Of a DNA stretch of 64,000 bases, positions 1-9,522 are shown in pieces. The notes beneath the pieces are model-generated. The model searched no databases, was not told the DNA's origin, and saw only the letters and a list, made by a program, of their open reading frames with translations. The stretch spans positions 104,232 to 168,231 of the forward strand of contig NZ_VUOB01000005.1 in the NCBI RefSeq assembly GCF_008386585.1. Direction: 5' to 3'. Each line of letters opens with the position of its first letter. The stretch's first letter is position 1. A program made the translations under genes and the position numbers. The stretch is from Solihabitans fulvus (GTDB lineage Bacteria; Actinomycetota; Actinomycetes; Mycobacteriales; Pseudonocardiaceae).

Positions 1-448
1 ACCCGTGCCCGCCGACCGCCGCCGCACCCGACCCGACACCCGAAGCCGCGGGAGGGGTGGGGGCGGCCAACCGCACCGGCAGGTCAGGCAGCACCGCCGC
101 GACCGCCGGGTCCGCGGCCAGCCGCGCGGCCTCGGCCCGCGACACTGTCGCCGACACCGCGTTGACCACCGTCAACGCGTGCACGTCTCGGGCGTGCGCG
201 TCGGCCAGCCGCGACACCAGCGGCGCCTGCTCGGCCCGCGCGACCTCCGCCCGCCGGGGCGCGCTGTCACCCCGCGCGGACAGGTCGGGGTGCTGGTCGC
301 GTAACACCACGATCACCGCCGCGTCCCCACCCCCCGCGACCCCGGGATCCGCCGGGGCGGCCGAGGCCACCGCCGAGGGCACGCACACCGCGACCCCCAC
401 CAACACCGCCGCCGCAGCGGCCAACCGAGCCGAGCCGTACCCGCCCAC
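1..448 (-). CDS. Secreted subtilisin-like serine protease, N-terminal part (3' end outside window)
   Basis: Reading the minus strand from a GTG at 448 gives a protein that starts VGGYGSARLAAAAAVLVGVA, a short basic start followed by a hydrophobic stretch and an alanine-rich cleavage region: a Sec signal peptide. Residues about 45-125 (AVIVVLRDQHPDL, then VVNAVSATVSRAEAARLAADPAVAAVLPD) have the pattern of an I9/subtilase propeptide, the intramolecular chaperone of S8 proteases. The catalytic domain would lie beyond base 1. The start is chosen because a GGAGG sits five bases upstream of the GTG and the signal peptide begins there. The gene is divergent from the response regulator at 701 and shares its intergenic region. 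The propeptide assignment is by family pattern; the catalytic triad is not visible. Confidence 0.7.
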   Translation of the reverse strand, partial: MGGYGSARLAAAAAVLVGVAVCVPSAVASAAPADPGVAGGGDAAVIVVLRDQHPDLSARGDSAPRRAEVARAEQAPLVSRLADAHARDVHALTVVNAVSATVSRAEAARLAADPAVAAVLPDLPVRLAAPTPPAASGVGSGAAAVGGHG

Positions 449-648
449 GCGCGCCTCCGGAGATCACGGAAGTCAAGTCCGGGCGAACCATCGCCCATCG
501 CGCGCCGACAGGGCCATCCCATCCGGGCATCACGGCCCAAAATGCGTCCACCCAGCCGCAGCCGACACGACCGAGCGGCCCAACCCGCCCCGCGCCCGCC
601 GACACCCCGCGCCACACCCCGCCGGGACCGCGCGACACCCGTGAATCA

Positions 649-674
649 GTCGCTTTTGTCGCGGTCGCTTTTGT
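649..674 (+). promoter_or_regulatory. Tandem 11-bp direct repeat upstream of two-component operon
   Basis: GTCGCTTTTGT occurs twice, at 649-659 and 664-674, with a start-to-start distance of 15 bp, ending 26 bp before the response regulator start. It is T-rich within very GC-rich DNA. OmpR-family regulators bind tandem repeats, so autoregulation is a reasonable guess, but no binding evidence exists in the sequence itself. The rest of the 449-700 divergent intergenic region shows no other clear element. Confidence 0.35.
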
Positions 675-700
675 GACCTCCGACGAACAGACTCGTCGCC

Positions 701-1372
701 ATGACAACCGATCGGCCCAGGATCCTGGTCGTGGAGGACGACACGGACCTGTCGAACCTGCTCGGCCGGCTGCTCACCGACGAGGGCTACCTCGTCGACC
801 GCGTCCACGACGGACACACCGCCCTGCACCGCGTCCTCACCGACCACCACGACGTCCTGCTCGTCGACCGAGGACTGCCCGCCATCGACGGCCTTGACCT
901 GATCACCCGGCTGCGCCGCAGGGGAGTGACCACCCCCGCCCTCGTGCTGTCCGCCCGAGGCACCCCCGGCGACCGCGTGCAGGGCCTGGACGCCGGAGCC
1001 GAGGACTACCTGCCCAAACCCTTCGACATCGACGAGCTCCTCGCCCGCCTCCGCGCCCTGCGCCGCCGCCACCTGCACGACGCCACCGTGCTCCCGCTGC
1101 CCGGCGGCCGCCTGCTCGACGTGCACACCCGCACCGTCAGCGGCCACGCCACCGGCGACGTGACGCTGTCCGAACGCGAATGCGACCTGCTGGCCCTGCT
1201 GGCCGCCAACCCCACCCAGGTCTTCACCCGCGTCACCCTGCGCGACTCCGTCTTCCGCGACACCAACAGCGACGCCGCCGTCGAGACCTACGTCCACTAC
1301 CTGCGCCGCAAACTCGACCGCCGCGTCATCGCGACCGTCCGCGGCCTCGGCTACCGCCTCGGCGCCCGCTGA
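701..1372 (+). CDS. OmpR/PhoB-family response regulator
   Basis: This 223-residue protein is a two-domain response regulator. The receiver domain (about 7-120) has the acidic pair in VVEDD, the predicted phospho-acceptor Asp56 in LLVDRGLP, and the conserved lysine in LPKPF. The C-terminal winged-helix DNA-binding domain (about 130-223) has LSERECDLLALL, VETYVHYLRRKLD and the closing VRGLGYRL typical of the family. It lies 11 bases upstream of the histidine kinase gene, so the two form a cognate pair. The signal and targets are unknown; the neighbouring lipoprotein and divergent protease genes are plausible targets by position only. Confidence 0.93.
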   Translation: MTTDRPRILVVEDDTDLSNLLGRLLTDEGYLVDRVHDGHTALHRVLTDHHDVLLVDRGLPAIDGLDLITRLRRRGVTTPALVLSARGTPGDRVQGLDAGAEDYLPKPFDIDELLARLRALRRRHLHDATVLPLPGGRLLDVHTRTVSGHATGDVTLSERECDLLALLAANPTQVFTRVTLRDSVFRDTNSDAAVETYVHYLRRKLDRRVIATVRGLGYRLGAR

Positions 1373-1383
1373 ACGGCCCCACC

Positions 1384-2652
1384 ATGCCCCGCCCCGCACC
1401 CAGCACTCCGGCCACCTCCGCCGCCGAGGCCGACATCCGCGCCGCAGCCAGGACACTCGGCGCCCAGACCGCCGCCATGGTCGCCGTCGCCGTCGTCCTG
1501 CTCACCGCCATCGCCATGTGGATCACCACCAACGCCCAACGCGACACCGACCACCAACTGGTCACCGCGACCGCCGCCATCGCCGACGACGTCATCGACC
1601 CGCCACCCAGGGCCTGGGAAGTGATCCGGGCGCCGTCGGGCGCCCTCGCCAGCACCCCCGGCATGCCCGCGGGCCTACCCGACCGCGCCGCCCTGGACGC
1701 CGCCGCCGCGGGCGACCCCGCCATCGAACGCGACGTGCGCCTGCCCAGCGGCCACTTCCTCGTCCGCACCCAGGACCGCGCCAACGACACCGTCCAGATC
1801 GTCCTGGACCTCGGCCCCAGCGACAGCCAACGCGCCGACCTGCTCACCGCCCTGGCCCAGGCCGCGGCGGGCGGCCTGCTGTTCGCCGCCGTCACCGGCG
1901 TCCTGCTGGCCCGCCGCGTCCTCGCCCCACTGCGCCGCACCCTGCGCCTGCAACGCCAGTTCGTCGCCGACGCCTCCCACGAGCTCCGCGCCCCCGTCAC
2001 CCTCCTGCACACCCGCGCGCAACTCCTGGACCGCGCCCTGCACCGCGACCCCACCACCGAGAACCTGCACGACGAGGCCACCGGCCTGGTCCGCGACAGC
2101 GCCAACTTCGTCGACCTCGTCGACGACCTGCTCGCCACCGCCCGACCCACCGCCGACAGCGCCGTCACCGACCTGTGGCCCGTCGCCCGCGACACCGTCG
2201 CCGCCGCCACACCACACGCCACCCAGCGCGGCCTGCGCCTGCACACCGTCCACGACGACCACCCCGCACCCGTGCTCGCCGCCCCCGCCGCCCTGCGCCG
2301 CGCCCTCACCGCCCTGGTCGACAACGCCATCGAACACACCCCGCCCGGCGGCACCATCACCGTCGCCGTCGCGCACACCCGCACCCGCGCGCTGCTGCGC
2401 GTCACCGACACCGGCTGCGGCTTCGACACCGCCGACCCCGACCTCGGCACCCGCTTCCACACCACCGCGCCACCCACCGGCCGCCCCCGCTACGGCCTCG
2501 GCCTCGCCCTGGTCAGCGACATCGCCGACCGCTACGGCGGCCACCTCGATGTGCGCAGCACCCTCGGCGAAGGCAGCACCGTCACCATCACGCTGCCCCT
2601 GCACCGCCGCCGCCTGCAACCACCCTGGCGCCGCACAACGTCCTCGCACTAG
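1384..2652 (+). CDS. Membrane sensor histidine kinase
   Basis: The 422-residue protein has two membrane segments (about 30-48 and 155-177) that flank a small extracytoplasmic region of about 105 residues. The dimerisation H-box (FVADASHELRAPV) places the phosphorylated histidine at residue 199. The ATPase domain has an N box (LVDNAIEHTPPGG), a G1 box (VTDTGCGFD) and a G2 box (GLGLALV). All catalytic motifs are intact, so it should be active. A long HAMP linker is not obvious. It follows the response regulator by 11 bases and precedes the lipoprotein gene by 53 bases, suggesting one operon. The start is the first in-frame ATG after the regulator stop. Confidence 0.93.
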   Translation: MPRPAPSTPATSAAEADIRAAARTLGAQTAAMVAVAVVLLTAIAMWITTNAQRDTDHQLVTATAAIADDVIDPPPRAWEVIRAPSGALASTPGMPAGLPDRAALDAAAAGDPAIERDVRLPSGHFLVRTQDRANDTVQIVLDLGPSDSQRADLLTALAQAAAGGLLFAAVTGVLLARRVLAPLRRTLRLQRQFVADASHELRAPVTLLHTRAQLLDRALHRDPTTENLHDEATGLVRDSANFVDLVDDLLATARPTADSAVTDLWPVARDTVAAATPHATQRGLRLHTVHDDHPAPVLAAPAALRRALTALVDNAIEHTPPGGTITVAVAHTRTRALLRVTDTGCGFDTADPDLGTRFHTTAPPTGRPRYGLGLALVSDIADRYGGHLDVRSTLGEGSTVTITLPLHRRRLQPPWRRTTSSH

Positions 2653-2705
2653 AACGCGTCCGACCGGACAGCGACCCGCGGCAGCCCACCATCCCGGAGG
2701 AACCG

Positions 2706-3140
2706 ATGCGCGCGACCCTGCCCGCCGTGCTGCTCGCCGTCGCCTGCTGCGCGGCCTGCGGCGCCCGCACCCAAACCGGCACCCCACCACCGGCCAGCCC
2801 ACCCACCAGCACCAGCACCACCGCCTGCGCCGGCACTCTCGACCTCACCGACACCGACACCAACCGCGACACCTGCGTCCGCGTCGGCGGCCGCGTCACC
2901 GTCCTCCTGCACGGCACCGACACCAGCACCTGGAACCCACCCACCGCCGACAGCGACGCCCTACGCCCGGTCACCGACACCAAGGGCACCCGACCCGTCG
3001 GCGTCACTGCCGTCACCTACACCGCCGACCACCCCGGCACCGCCCACGTCACCGCCGCCCGCGCCGCCTGCCCATCCGGCTCGCCCGGCACCCTCAAGTG
3101 CGCCCTCCAGAGCTTCACCGTCACCATCACCATCCGCTGA
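2706..3140 (+). CDS. Small secreted lipoprotein-like protein
   Basis: The 144-residue product begins MRATLPAVLLAVACCAACGA, a lipoprotein signal peptide with a lipobox-like ending (ACCAACG) in which a cysteine would be lipidated. A Pro/Ser/Thr-rich linker follows, then a domain with four cysteines (TACAGTLDL, RDTCVRVG, RAACPSGS, TLKCALQ) and many Thr/Val residues, which suggests a small beta-sandwich with disulfides. No enzyme motif is visible. A GGAGG lies six bases before the ATG. The gene ends the two-component operon and might be a sensor partner or a target; that is inference. Confidence 0.75.
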   Translation: MRATLPAVLLAVACCAACGARTQTGTPPPASPPTSTSTTACAGTLDLTDTDTNRDTCVRVGGRVTVLLHGTDTSTWNPPTADSDALRPVTDTKGTRPVGVTAVTYTADHPGTAHVTAARAACPSGSPGTLKCALQSFTVTITIR

Positions 3141-3155
3141 CCCCACACACGGAGA

Positions 3156-3190
3156 GGCGGCGGACCAGGCCCCAGCCGAGGTCCGCCGCC
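3156..3190. terminator. Hairpin terminator between convergent genes
   Basis: GGCGGCGGACC (3156-3166) pairs perfectly with GGTCCGCCGCC (3180-3190) around a 13-nt loop. It lies between the stop of the lipoprotein gene (3140) and the stop of the convergent secreted-protein gene (3205), so it could serve both directions. No T-tract follows, as is common in actinomycetes. Confidence 0.6.
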
Positions 3191-3204
3191 CATCCACCCG
3201 CCGA

Positions 3205-5052
3205 TCAGCCCAGCGTGACCGCCGCGTCGTCAATCACGAACGACGTCTGCAACGAGCCGTCCTCGACACCGGTGAAGCCCACCGACACCGTCTGGCCGGC
3301 CAACGCCGACACGTCATAGGACTTCTGCACGTAACCCGACGCCGCGTTGACGTTCGAGAACGTCGCCACCGTGGTCGACCCCGCCTTGACCGTCAGCTTG
3401 TCGTACGCCGTGGAACCGGTCTCCGCAGTGTCGATGTGCAGCCAGAACGACAGCGTCGCCCGGCAGCCCGCCGGGATCGACACCGACTGCGACAACGTGT
3501 CGGTGTGCGAGGAGCCGTAGCCGTCCAGCCACGCGTTCCACGTGCCCGAGTGCGCGGGCTCCGACGGACCGTTCTGACCGATCACGCCCGCCGTCGCCGA
3601 CCACGACGCGCTACCCGACTCGAAGCCGGGGTTGGCCAGCTTCTGACCGGAGCAGCCGCCACCGGTCGGGGTGACCGCCCACGTGAACGACGTGCTCGCC
3701 GAACCCACCGGCGACGAGCTGTCGCGCACCGTCGCGGTCACCGAGAAGCTGCCCGTCGCCGAGGGCGTGCCCGAGATCAGGCCGCTGGAGGCGTTGATGG
3801 ACAACCCGGTCGGCAGACCCGACGCGCTCCACGAGTACGGCGACGTGCCGCCACTCGCGTTGAGCTGGAGGCTCGCCGCCGTGTTCACGGTGCTCGACTG
3901 GTTACCGGGGTTGGACAGCGACACCGGGCCGGGGCCGCCGCCACCGATGATCGGGTGCGTCAGGTCGCACCGGTTGGTGTCGTTGGACCAGCTGCCCTGC
4001 TCCGGGTACGAGCCGTTGCCCATCGCCACGTTCCCCGCGCCGCCCTGCGAACCCGGGCTGACCCACGCGCACTCGTCCGCGTTCTCCTGACCAGAGGTCG
4101 CCGTCCAGCCACCCGCCGGGTTCTGGTCGGTGATCGTCTCCGAGTACTCGTGGCCCTCCACGATCGTGTACCCGTCCAACGTCCCGGCCGAACCCGAGTT
4201 CACGAAGTTCTGGCCACAGCTGGAACCCTGGTCCATCACGTACGGCATGTTCGTGAACGCGAAGTCACCGTAAGGAGAAGACACCGCGCCACCGGACAAC
4301 GTCGTGTCGCCGTTGTAGTCGTGCCACGCGCAGAACCCACCGGTCTTGTAACCGTCGGGGTCCAGGCCCGTCGGCGACAGGATCACGTACTGCGCGTACC
4401 GGTTGGCCGCCGCCGAAGTGTTGCCGAAGTGCGCGGCCGCGTTCAACGCCTCGACACCGAGCTGGTGACCATTGGCCGTACCCGGCTCAGCCGCCGAGTT
4501 GTCGTACCAGACACCGGACAACGCGCCACCGGTCGGGTACCCCACGTGCGCGCTGCTGGCCGAACACGACGTCGCCCCCGACGCCACGCCAGGACCGTCG
4601 CAGTACTGGGTCATCATCCCCGAGAACAGCTCACCGCCGGTGCCAAGCCCCTTGAACATCTGCTGGAGCTTCGGCGCGCCACCGGCGCTGTCCGAGGAGA
4701 ACGTCAGGTTGCCGTTGCCGTCGGTGCTCTGCGACCCCCACTGGCTGCCCCAGAACACCAGGTACACCTTGGGGTGGCCGCTGGTCACACCGATGCCGTC
4801 GATGCCGCCGCCGTACTGGAGGGTGTTGCCGGCCGCCACCGCGTTCGGGGTGGCATGGGCCGACTTGTAGTCGTTGATCTTCGCGAGCTGGTCGCGAGTC
4901 GGCACGGCACCGTGCCGGTAGGAGTGCTGATAGGCAGGGGAGTAGGGATTGTCGGTCGCCGAGGCTGACGCCGAGGCCGACACCGACGCGAACACCAAGG
5001 ACAACGAGGCCAAACCGGCCACCGCCGCCAATCTTCGCGTGACACTGCGCAC
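3205..5052 (-). CDS. Large secreted protein with putative Ig-like and C-terminal beta-sandwich domains
   Basis: From a GTG at 5052, preceded by GGAGG five bases upstream, the 615-residue protein starts with a signal peptide ([21 protein letters not shown], then an Ala/Ser-rich stretch). The catalytic-like N-terminal part (about 60-370) has [12 protein letters not shown] and a conserved-looking [15 protein letters not shown] segment. HEYSE recalls a metal-binding helix but is not HExxH, so I do not assign peptidase activity. A putative Ig domain follows (about 375-460; [27 protein letters not shown]), then a C-terminal jelly-roll-like module ([16 protein letters not shown] onward) of the carbohydrate-binding or P-domain type. 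Proteins of this architecture are common and poorly characterised in Streptomyces and relatives. A start at 5142 was rejected because it lacks a ribosome site and places 30 non-signal residues first. Confidence 0.8.
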   Translation of the reverse strand: MRSVTRRLAAVAGLASLSLVFASVSASASASATDNPYSPAYQHSYRHGAVPTRDQLAKINDYKSAHATPNAVAAGNTLQYGGGIDGIGVTSGHPKVYLVFWGSQWGSQSTDGNGNLTFSSDSAGGAPKLQQMFKGLGTGGELFSGMMTQYCDGPGVASGATSCSASSAHVGYPTGGALSGVWYDNSAAEPGTANGHQLGVEALNAAAHFGNTSAAANRYAQYVILSPTGLDPDGYKTGGFCAWHDYNGDTTLSGGAVSSPYGDFAFTNMPYVMDQGSSCGQNFVNSGSAGTLDGYTIVEGHEYSETITDQNPAGGWTATSGQENADECAWVSPGSQGGAGNVAMGNGSYPEQGSWSNDTNRCDLTHPIIGGGGPGPVSLSNPGNQSSTVNTAASLQLNASGGTSPYSWSASGLPTGLSINASSGLISGTPSATGSFSVTATVRDSSSPVGSASTSFTWAVTPTGGGCSGQKLANPGFESGSASWSATAGVIGQNGPSEPAHSGTWNAWLDGYGSSHTDTLSQSVSIPAGCRATLSFWLHIDTAETGSTAYDKLTVKAGSTTVATFSNVNAASGYVQKSYDVSALAGQTVSVGFTGVEDGSLQTSFVIDDAAVTLG

Positions 5053-5434
5053 TGTTTCCTCCACAGGGTACTCGTCGCAATCCCGCAGGCGGGATTCAAC
5101 GGTGCCAATTGTGTACCTCCAGAAATACGTCAGCGGTGGCACACCAGTGTCAGTGGCACGGAATTGACAACCCGATCAGACCCGACACACGAGCGACAAT
5201 TGCAACAAAATACCCGCAGGCAGAAACGATCCAGAAGAACGATTCAGGACACCGTCAACCAATGTCATCAAATACAAACGGGCCGCCGAGGGACGTCCAT
5301 TCAGCACGTCACTCAGCGACCCGCCACCACCGCGACAAACACCTATCAAAAAAAGGCTCAACCACCCAGTATCACAGCATATTCTTGGAGCTTTCTTGGA
5401 ACTTGCCAAACAACACCAACCCCACCAACCAGCG
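5053..5434. other. Intergenic stretch, relatively AT-rich
   Basis: This 382-bp stretch lies upstream of the secreted-protein gene and downstream of the DinB-like gene. It contains the lowest-GC DNA of the left part of the window (for example GACAATTGCAACAAAATAC near 5200 and an A-run near 5346) and should hold the promoter of the secreted-protein gene. I see no convincing ORF, repeat or RNA structure. Confidence 0.5.
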
Positions 5435-6205
5435 TCAGAACCGCGAGTTCGCGAACCACCGCCCAACCAACCCTGCGTCCCCCGAGACCGCCAACCCCTC
5501 CACCGAACGCCGACCGTACAGAGCCAACAACAACTCCACCGCCGAACCCCGCACCACCGCCCCCGCACCAACCCCGTCCGGCACCAACCCGAACCCCTCC
5601 TGCCCCAACCGCACCGACCACCCATCGCCCGTGTCCACCGACTCGAACCGGATCACCTCATCCGCACCCCGCAACCCCGCCACCGCAGGCGCGAAGAACT
5701 CCGCGAACGGCAGATTCACCAAGAACTCATCCACCCCGTCAGCCGCCAACCCCGCATCCACCACCGACACCACCCCCACCGCAGCCTCGGCATCCATCCG
5801 ATGCACCACCGTCTCGAACACCATCCGCCGCGCCCAGAACCGCGCACACCCATCCGCACCCCACGTCCACATCGGAGCATCCGGATCCGTCGCCGCCACC
5901 ACAGCCACCGCCGCCCCCGCACCCGCCGCCAACCAGTCGGCATACCCCTCAACCGACTCCGGCAACCCCAACTCCAACGCCCGCCGATCCGGCCGCTCCT
6001 GCACCAACCCCGACAACAACACCGTGAACCACCGATGCACCCCACCGACATGCACCACCAACTCCGCCAACGACCACTCCGGACACGCCGGCACCATCAC
6101 CGACAGATCCGCACCCCGCACCAACTCCGCCAACCGCGCCGCCTCACCCACCACCGCCTCGCGATAGACCTCGACAGGAAGACGGCGAACAGAGTCAACA
6201 GACAT
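5435..6205 (-). CDS. Maleylpyruvate isomerase/DinB-fold family protein (mycothiol-type)
   Basis: The 256-residue protein has the N-terminal DinB-like four-helix pattern of the actinobacterial maleylpyruvate isomerase family: VYREAVVGEAARLAELVRG, VPACPEWSLAELVVHVGGVHRW and WARRMVFETVVHRMDAEAA supply histidines in the positions used for metal binding. A C-terminal SCP2-like domain (about 150-256) follows. Members use or detoxify with mycothiol, or are uncharacterised; the substrate here is unknown. It is divergent from the acetyltransferase at 6329. The coding strand is unusually rich in G and T, matching the strand bias of this region. Confidence 0.75.
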   Translation of the reverse strand: MSVDSVRRLPVEVYREAVVGEAARLAELVRGADLSVMVPACPEWSLAELVVHVGGVHRWFTVLLSGLVQERPDRRALELGLPESVEGYADWLAAGAGAAVAVVAATDPDAPMWTWGADGCARFWARRMVFETVVHRMDAEAAVGVVSVVDAGLAADGVDEFLVNLPFAEFFAPAVAGLRGADEVIRFESVDTGDGWSVRLGQEGFGLVPDGVGAGAVVRGSAVELLLALYGRRSVEGLAVSGDAGLVGRWFANSRF

Positions 6206-6328
6206 ACCGGTGCAGCTCCTCGACTCGGCAGAAACCCGACCCGACCATCATCACCCAAAACCCAATCGCCACCCCGACCACCCCACAACTACCGTCCAGC
6301 CACACCACCACACCGAAACGGGGGAGCG

Positions 6329-6901
6329 ATGCGCACCTACCTCACCACCGACCGCATGATCCTGCGACACATCACCGACGACGACCTCGACCTCCTGCAC
6401 GCACTCGACAACGACCCCGGCGTCATGCGCTACCTCAACGGCGGCCAACCCACACCCCGCGACACCATCCGCGACCGCATCCTCCCCACAATCCGCGCAC
6501 ACGACGAACGCGGCCTCGGCTTCGGCTACTTCGCCGCCCAACACAAGACCACCAACGACTTCCTCGGCTGGTTCGAGTTCAGCCCACCCGACGGCCACGA
6601 CCTCGACAACGTCGAACTCGGCTACCGCCTCCACACCGCGACCTGGGGCAACGGCTACGCCACCGAAGGATCCCGCGCCCTACTCACCAAGGGATTCACC
6701 GAACTCGGCGTCCGCCGCGTCACCGCAAACACCATGTTCGTCAACACCGGATCCCGCCGCGTCATGGAAAAAGCCGGCCTCAGCCACGTCCGCACCTACC
6801 ACCAGGACTGGCCCACCCCACTACCCGGCTCCGAACACGGCGAGGTCGAGTACGTCATCACCCGCGACCAGTGGGCCGCCAACCAACACCCGACGGCCTG
6901 A
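6329..6901 (+). CDS. GNAT-family N-acetyltransferase
   Basis: The 190-residue protein matches the RimJ/RimL-like branch of GNAT acetyltransferases: RMILRHITDDDLDLLHAL at the start, NVELGYRLHTATWGNGYATE carrying the acetyl-CoA binding loop, and NTGSRRVMEKAGL near the end. It transfers acetyl from acetyl-CoA to an amine; the substrate cannot be told. The start ATG at 6329 has GGGGAG five bases upstream. It converges on the VOC gene at 6923 with a 21-bp gap. Confidence 0.88.
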   Translation: MRTYLTTDRMILRHITDDDLDLLHALDNDPGVMRYLNGGQPTPRDTIRDRILPTIRAHDERGLGFGYFAAQHKTTNDFLGWFEFSPPDGHDLDNVELGYRLHTATWGNGYATEGSRALLTKGFTELGVRRVTANTMFVNTGSRRVMEKAGLSHVRTYHQDWPTPLPGSEHGEVEYVITRDQWAANQHPTA

Positions 6902-6922
6902 CCCGACCCCGCCCGCACCAAC

Positions 6923-7288
6923 TCAGCCCTGCTGCAACACCGACAGGATGTTCCCGGCCGGATCCCGGAACCACGCGATCAACGGCCCACCACGACGAAA
7001 AATCCCCTTCTCGTCCACACCATCGAACGCCTCGAACCGCACCCCACGCGCCACCAGACCATCCACAGCAGACTCGATGTCAGCCACCGGAAAATTCAGA
7101 ATCGTGAACGACGCCGGCTCATGGTTCGGCTTCGGATACACCAACGTGTCCCGATCACCCGCCAGATGCAACGTCAACATCCCGTGATCCTCCGACACCC
7201 GCAACCCCAACGTCTCACCGTAGAACCGCCGCGCAGCCGACACATCATCCACCGAGAACCCACTGAACGCCCTGCTCTGCTCCAACAT
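6923..7288 (-). CDS. VOC-superfamily (glyoxalase/bleomycin-resistance fold) protein
   Basis: At 121 residues this is a single-domain VOC protein of two beta-alpha-beta-beta-beta modules: [20 protein letters not shown] in the first and [33 protein letters not shown] in the second. Family members bind a divalent metal and act as lyases, dioxygenases or drug-binding proteins; no substrate can be inferred. It is followed at once by the convergent GNAT gene. Confidence 0.85.
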   Translation of the reverse strand: MLEQSRAFSGFSVDDVSAARRFYGETLGLRVSEDHGMLTLHLAGDRDTLVYPKPNHEPASFTILNFPVADIESAVDGLVARGVRFEAFDGVDEKGIFRRGGPLIAWFRDPAGNILSVLQQG

Positions 7289-7327
7289 GACCCGCTCCCA
7301 ACGTCGTCGACCCCATTGCCGTCGACA

Positions 7328-8335
7328 TCAGACACTCACACACCGCCGCCGCGTCCGCACCAGATACGACCACGCCGCCACCGCCAACGCGACCCCGAAA
7401 CAACAAAACGCCCCCAACCCACACCACGACACCACCAACGCATCCGCAACCGACCGGAACTGACCCCGCTCGACCGGCACCACCCCAACCGACTCCAACA
7501 CCACAAGCCCCACCCCGAACACCCCATACGGCGCCAACGTCGCCGCACCAACCAACGCCGGCGCCAACGGCAACCACCTCGGCACCCGCCGACCCGCCAA
7601 CCACACCGTCCACCGAGGAAACACCTGCCCCCACGGCCGAACCAACCCCAACAACAAAAACACCCCCAACGCCGCCAACAACGCCGTCGGATCAACACCG
7701 AACGACTCCAACGCCGCCCACGACGCCGACGCGCCCGCCACCAGATCAGCATGCGTCAGACCCGCGAACGTGCCACCCAACGCCCACGTCGTCTTCATCG
7801 CCGCGTACGGCACGAACCCCGCAACACCCACCCACGCAACCCGCCGCACCCACCTCGGCGCCGCACTCGGCCCCGGCACCACCCACCGCGTCGACACACC
7901 ATGCACCGACCCACACCGCGAACACACACCGGCCGACACACGCCAGTAGTCACGCGCGACGACCACCAACACCACCACCCCGACCGCCGCCAACGCCTGA
8001 CTCACCGCCGACGACCACCGGTCCACCGTCTGGTTGAACACCAACGTCACCAACTCCATCAACAACCCGAACGCCGCCACCCCGCACGCGACGCACACAC
8101 CCCACAACCCCACCAAGACCACCGGCCGGGGGAGCACCCGCACCGCCCCGACCACCACCGCCGCAAGGACACACACCGCCACCACCGCCCAGTCCAACGC
8201 CACCGGACCAGGGGAGGAGGGCCCCAACCCGAACAACGGCACCCCCGACACCGCACACACCACCCCAAACACCCCATACAGCGCCGCCCAACCAACCGCG
8301 GCCCACCGCCACCACACCATCGCGTCCCGCGACAT
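7328..8335 (-). CDS. Polytopic integral membrane protein, function unknown
   Basis: Starting at the ATG of MSRDAMVWWRWAAVGW (8335), the 335-residue protein has about eight strongly hydrophobic segments, for example AALYGVFGVVCAVSG, WAVVAVCVLAAVVVGAV and LLAALGVFLLLGLV, with short loops. CSRCGSVHG near residue 155 is a lone CxxC. I do not recognise the family. The reading frame extends upstream to 8434, but those residues are Gly/Trp-rich and not membrane-like. The + strand here is extremely poor in G (8 G against 31 C in 8041-8100). Confidence 0.65.
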   Translation of the reverse strand: MSRDAMVWWRWAAVGWAALYGVFGVVCAVSGVPLFGLGPSSPGPVALDWAVVAVCVLAAVVVGAVRVLPRPVVLVGLWGVCVACGVAAFGLLMELVTLVFNQTVDRWSSAVSQALAAVGVVVLVVVARDYWRVSAGVCSRCGSVHGVSTRWVVPGPSAAPRWVRRVAWVGVAGFVPYAAMKTTWALGGTFAGLTHADLVAGASASWAALESFGVDPTALLAALGVFLLLGLVRPWGQVFPRWTVWLAGRRVPRWLPLAPALVGAATLAPYGVFGVGLVVLESVGVVPVERGQFRSVADALVVSWCGLGAFCCFGVALAVAAWSYLVRTRRRCVSV

Positions 8336-8602
8336 ACCAATCACACCAACACCATCACACCCAAACCCACCCCACGACCTCCCTCCACAGCGCCACCCGC
8401 CTACCCCGCCAGAGGGAAACCAGGCACGCCACACCGCACAACGCCACTGCTAAAGTCCACACGTCACAGCACCGGACACATCGCTGGGGGAGGTGGGAAC
8501 ACCCATGCGCGCAGACCCACTCCGGGTGCCCTCACCCCAGACGGTCCGCCCCACCTAGGCGACCACGAGAGCACCCGCCGGCATACCCGAAGGACGCTCT
8601 CC

Positions 8603-9412
8603 ATGCCCTCACCGCGCACACCGGTGCCGACACACGACATCGTCGCCAGGCTCCGCGCCGCCGGCTGCGTCTTCGCCGAGGACGAAGCCCAGCTGCTCAT
8701 CGACGCCGCCACCGACCCCGCCAACCTCGACACGATGGTCCAACGACGCGTCGAAGGCCTGCCCCTGGAACAGATCCTCGGCTGGGCCGAGTTCCGAGGC
8801 CTCCGCATCGCCGTCGAACCCGGCGTCTTCGTGCCACGCCGCCGCACCGAACTCCTCGCCACCCAGGCCATCACCCTCGCCGGCCAGACCGACGCGCGGC
8901 CACCCGTCGTCATCGACCTGTGCTGCGGATCCGGCGCCGTCGGCGCCGCCATCATCGCCGCCCTCCACCACGTCGACCTGCACGCCGCCGACATCGACCC
9001 CGCCGCCGTCCGCTGCGCCCGCCGCAACATCCCCACCGGCCACGTCCACGAAGGCGACCTCTACCAACCCCTCCCGGCCACGCTCCTCGGCCGCGTCGAC
9101 GTCCTCGCCGTCAACGCGCCCTACGTGCCGACCGACGAGGTCGACCTCATGCCACCCGAAGCCCGACTCCACGAACCCCAGATCGCCCTCGACGGCGGCA
9201 CCGACGGCCTCGACATCCAGCGGCGCGTGGCCGCCGACGCCACCCGATGGCTCCGACACGGCGGACACCTGCTCATCGAAACCAGCCGACGCCAGGCCCC
9301 GACCACCGTCGAGATCTTCACCAGCAACGGCCTGAACACACAGGTCGTCAGCTCCGACGAGCTGTCCGCCACCGTCGTCATCGGCACCAGGCCGGGGGAG
9401 CCGACCAGCTGA
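8603..9412 (+). CDS. PrmC/HemK-like class I methyltransferase
   Basis: The 269-residue protein has the helical N-terminal domain of PrmC-type enzymes (about 10-75; RRVEGLPLEQILGWAEFRGLRI and GVFVPRRRTELLA) and a SAM-binding Rossmann fold (IDLCCGSGAVGAAI). PrmC methylates the GGQ glutamine of release factors through an NPPY motif; here the motif is NAPY (AVNAPYVPTDE), so the substrate may be different. It may be a paralogue, since the housekeeping prmC normally sits beside prfA, which is not seen here. The start ATG at 8603 is preceded by AAGGA about eight bases upstream. Confidence 0.85.
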   Translation: MPSPRTPVPTHDIVARLRAAGCVFAEDEAQLLIDAATDPANLDTMVQRRVEGLPLEQILGWAEFRGLRIAVEPGVFVPRRRTELLATQAITLAGQTDARPPVVIDLCCGSGAVGAAIIAALHHVDLHAADIDPAAVRCARRNIPTGHVHEGDLYQPLPATLLGRVDVLAVNAPYVPTDEVDLMPPEARLHEPQIALDGGTDGLDIQRRVAADATRWLRHGGHLLIETSRRQAPTTVEIFTSNGLNTQVVSSDELSATVVIGTRPGEPTS

Positions 9413-9522
9413 CCCCGCGGCCACTCGACGCGCCGACGGCCAGGGGAGCGCGACCAGCCGCAGAACGATCACCGGCAGGAAAACGGCCCGCCCAACTCGG
9501 CCCGCGGACTACGGTCCTCCCC

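Noticed and set aside
3436..4968. A 510-codon ORF antisense to the secreted protein
   Set aside because: It is Arg/Val-rich with no domain, and its opposite strand carries a clear signal peptide and Ig-like domain.
8505..8558. A 17-residue leader peptide before the PrmC-like gene
   Set aside because: A GGGGGAGG precedes an ATG, but the spacing of about 11 bp is long, and nothing in the peptide (no repeated codon, no attenuator hairpin) supports a leader function.
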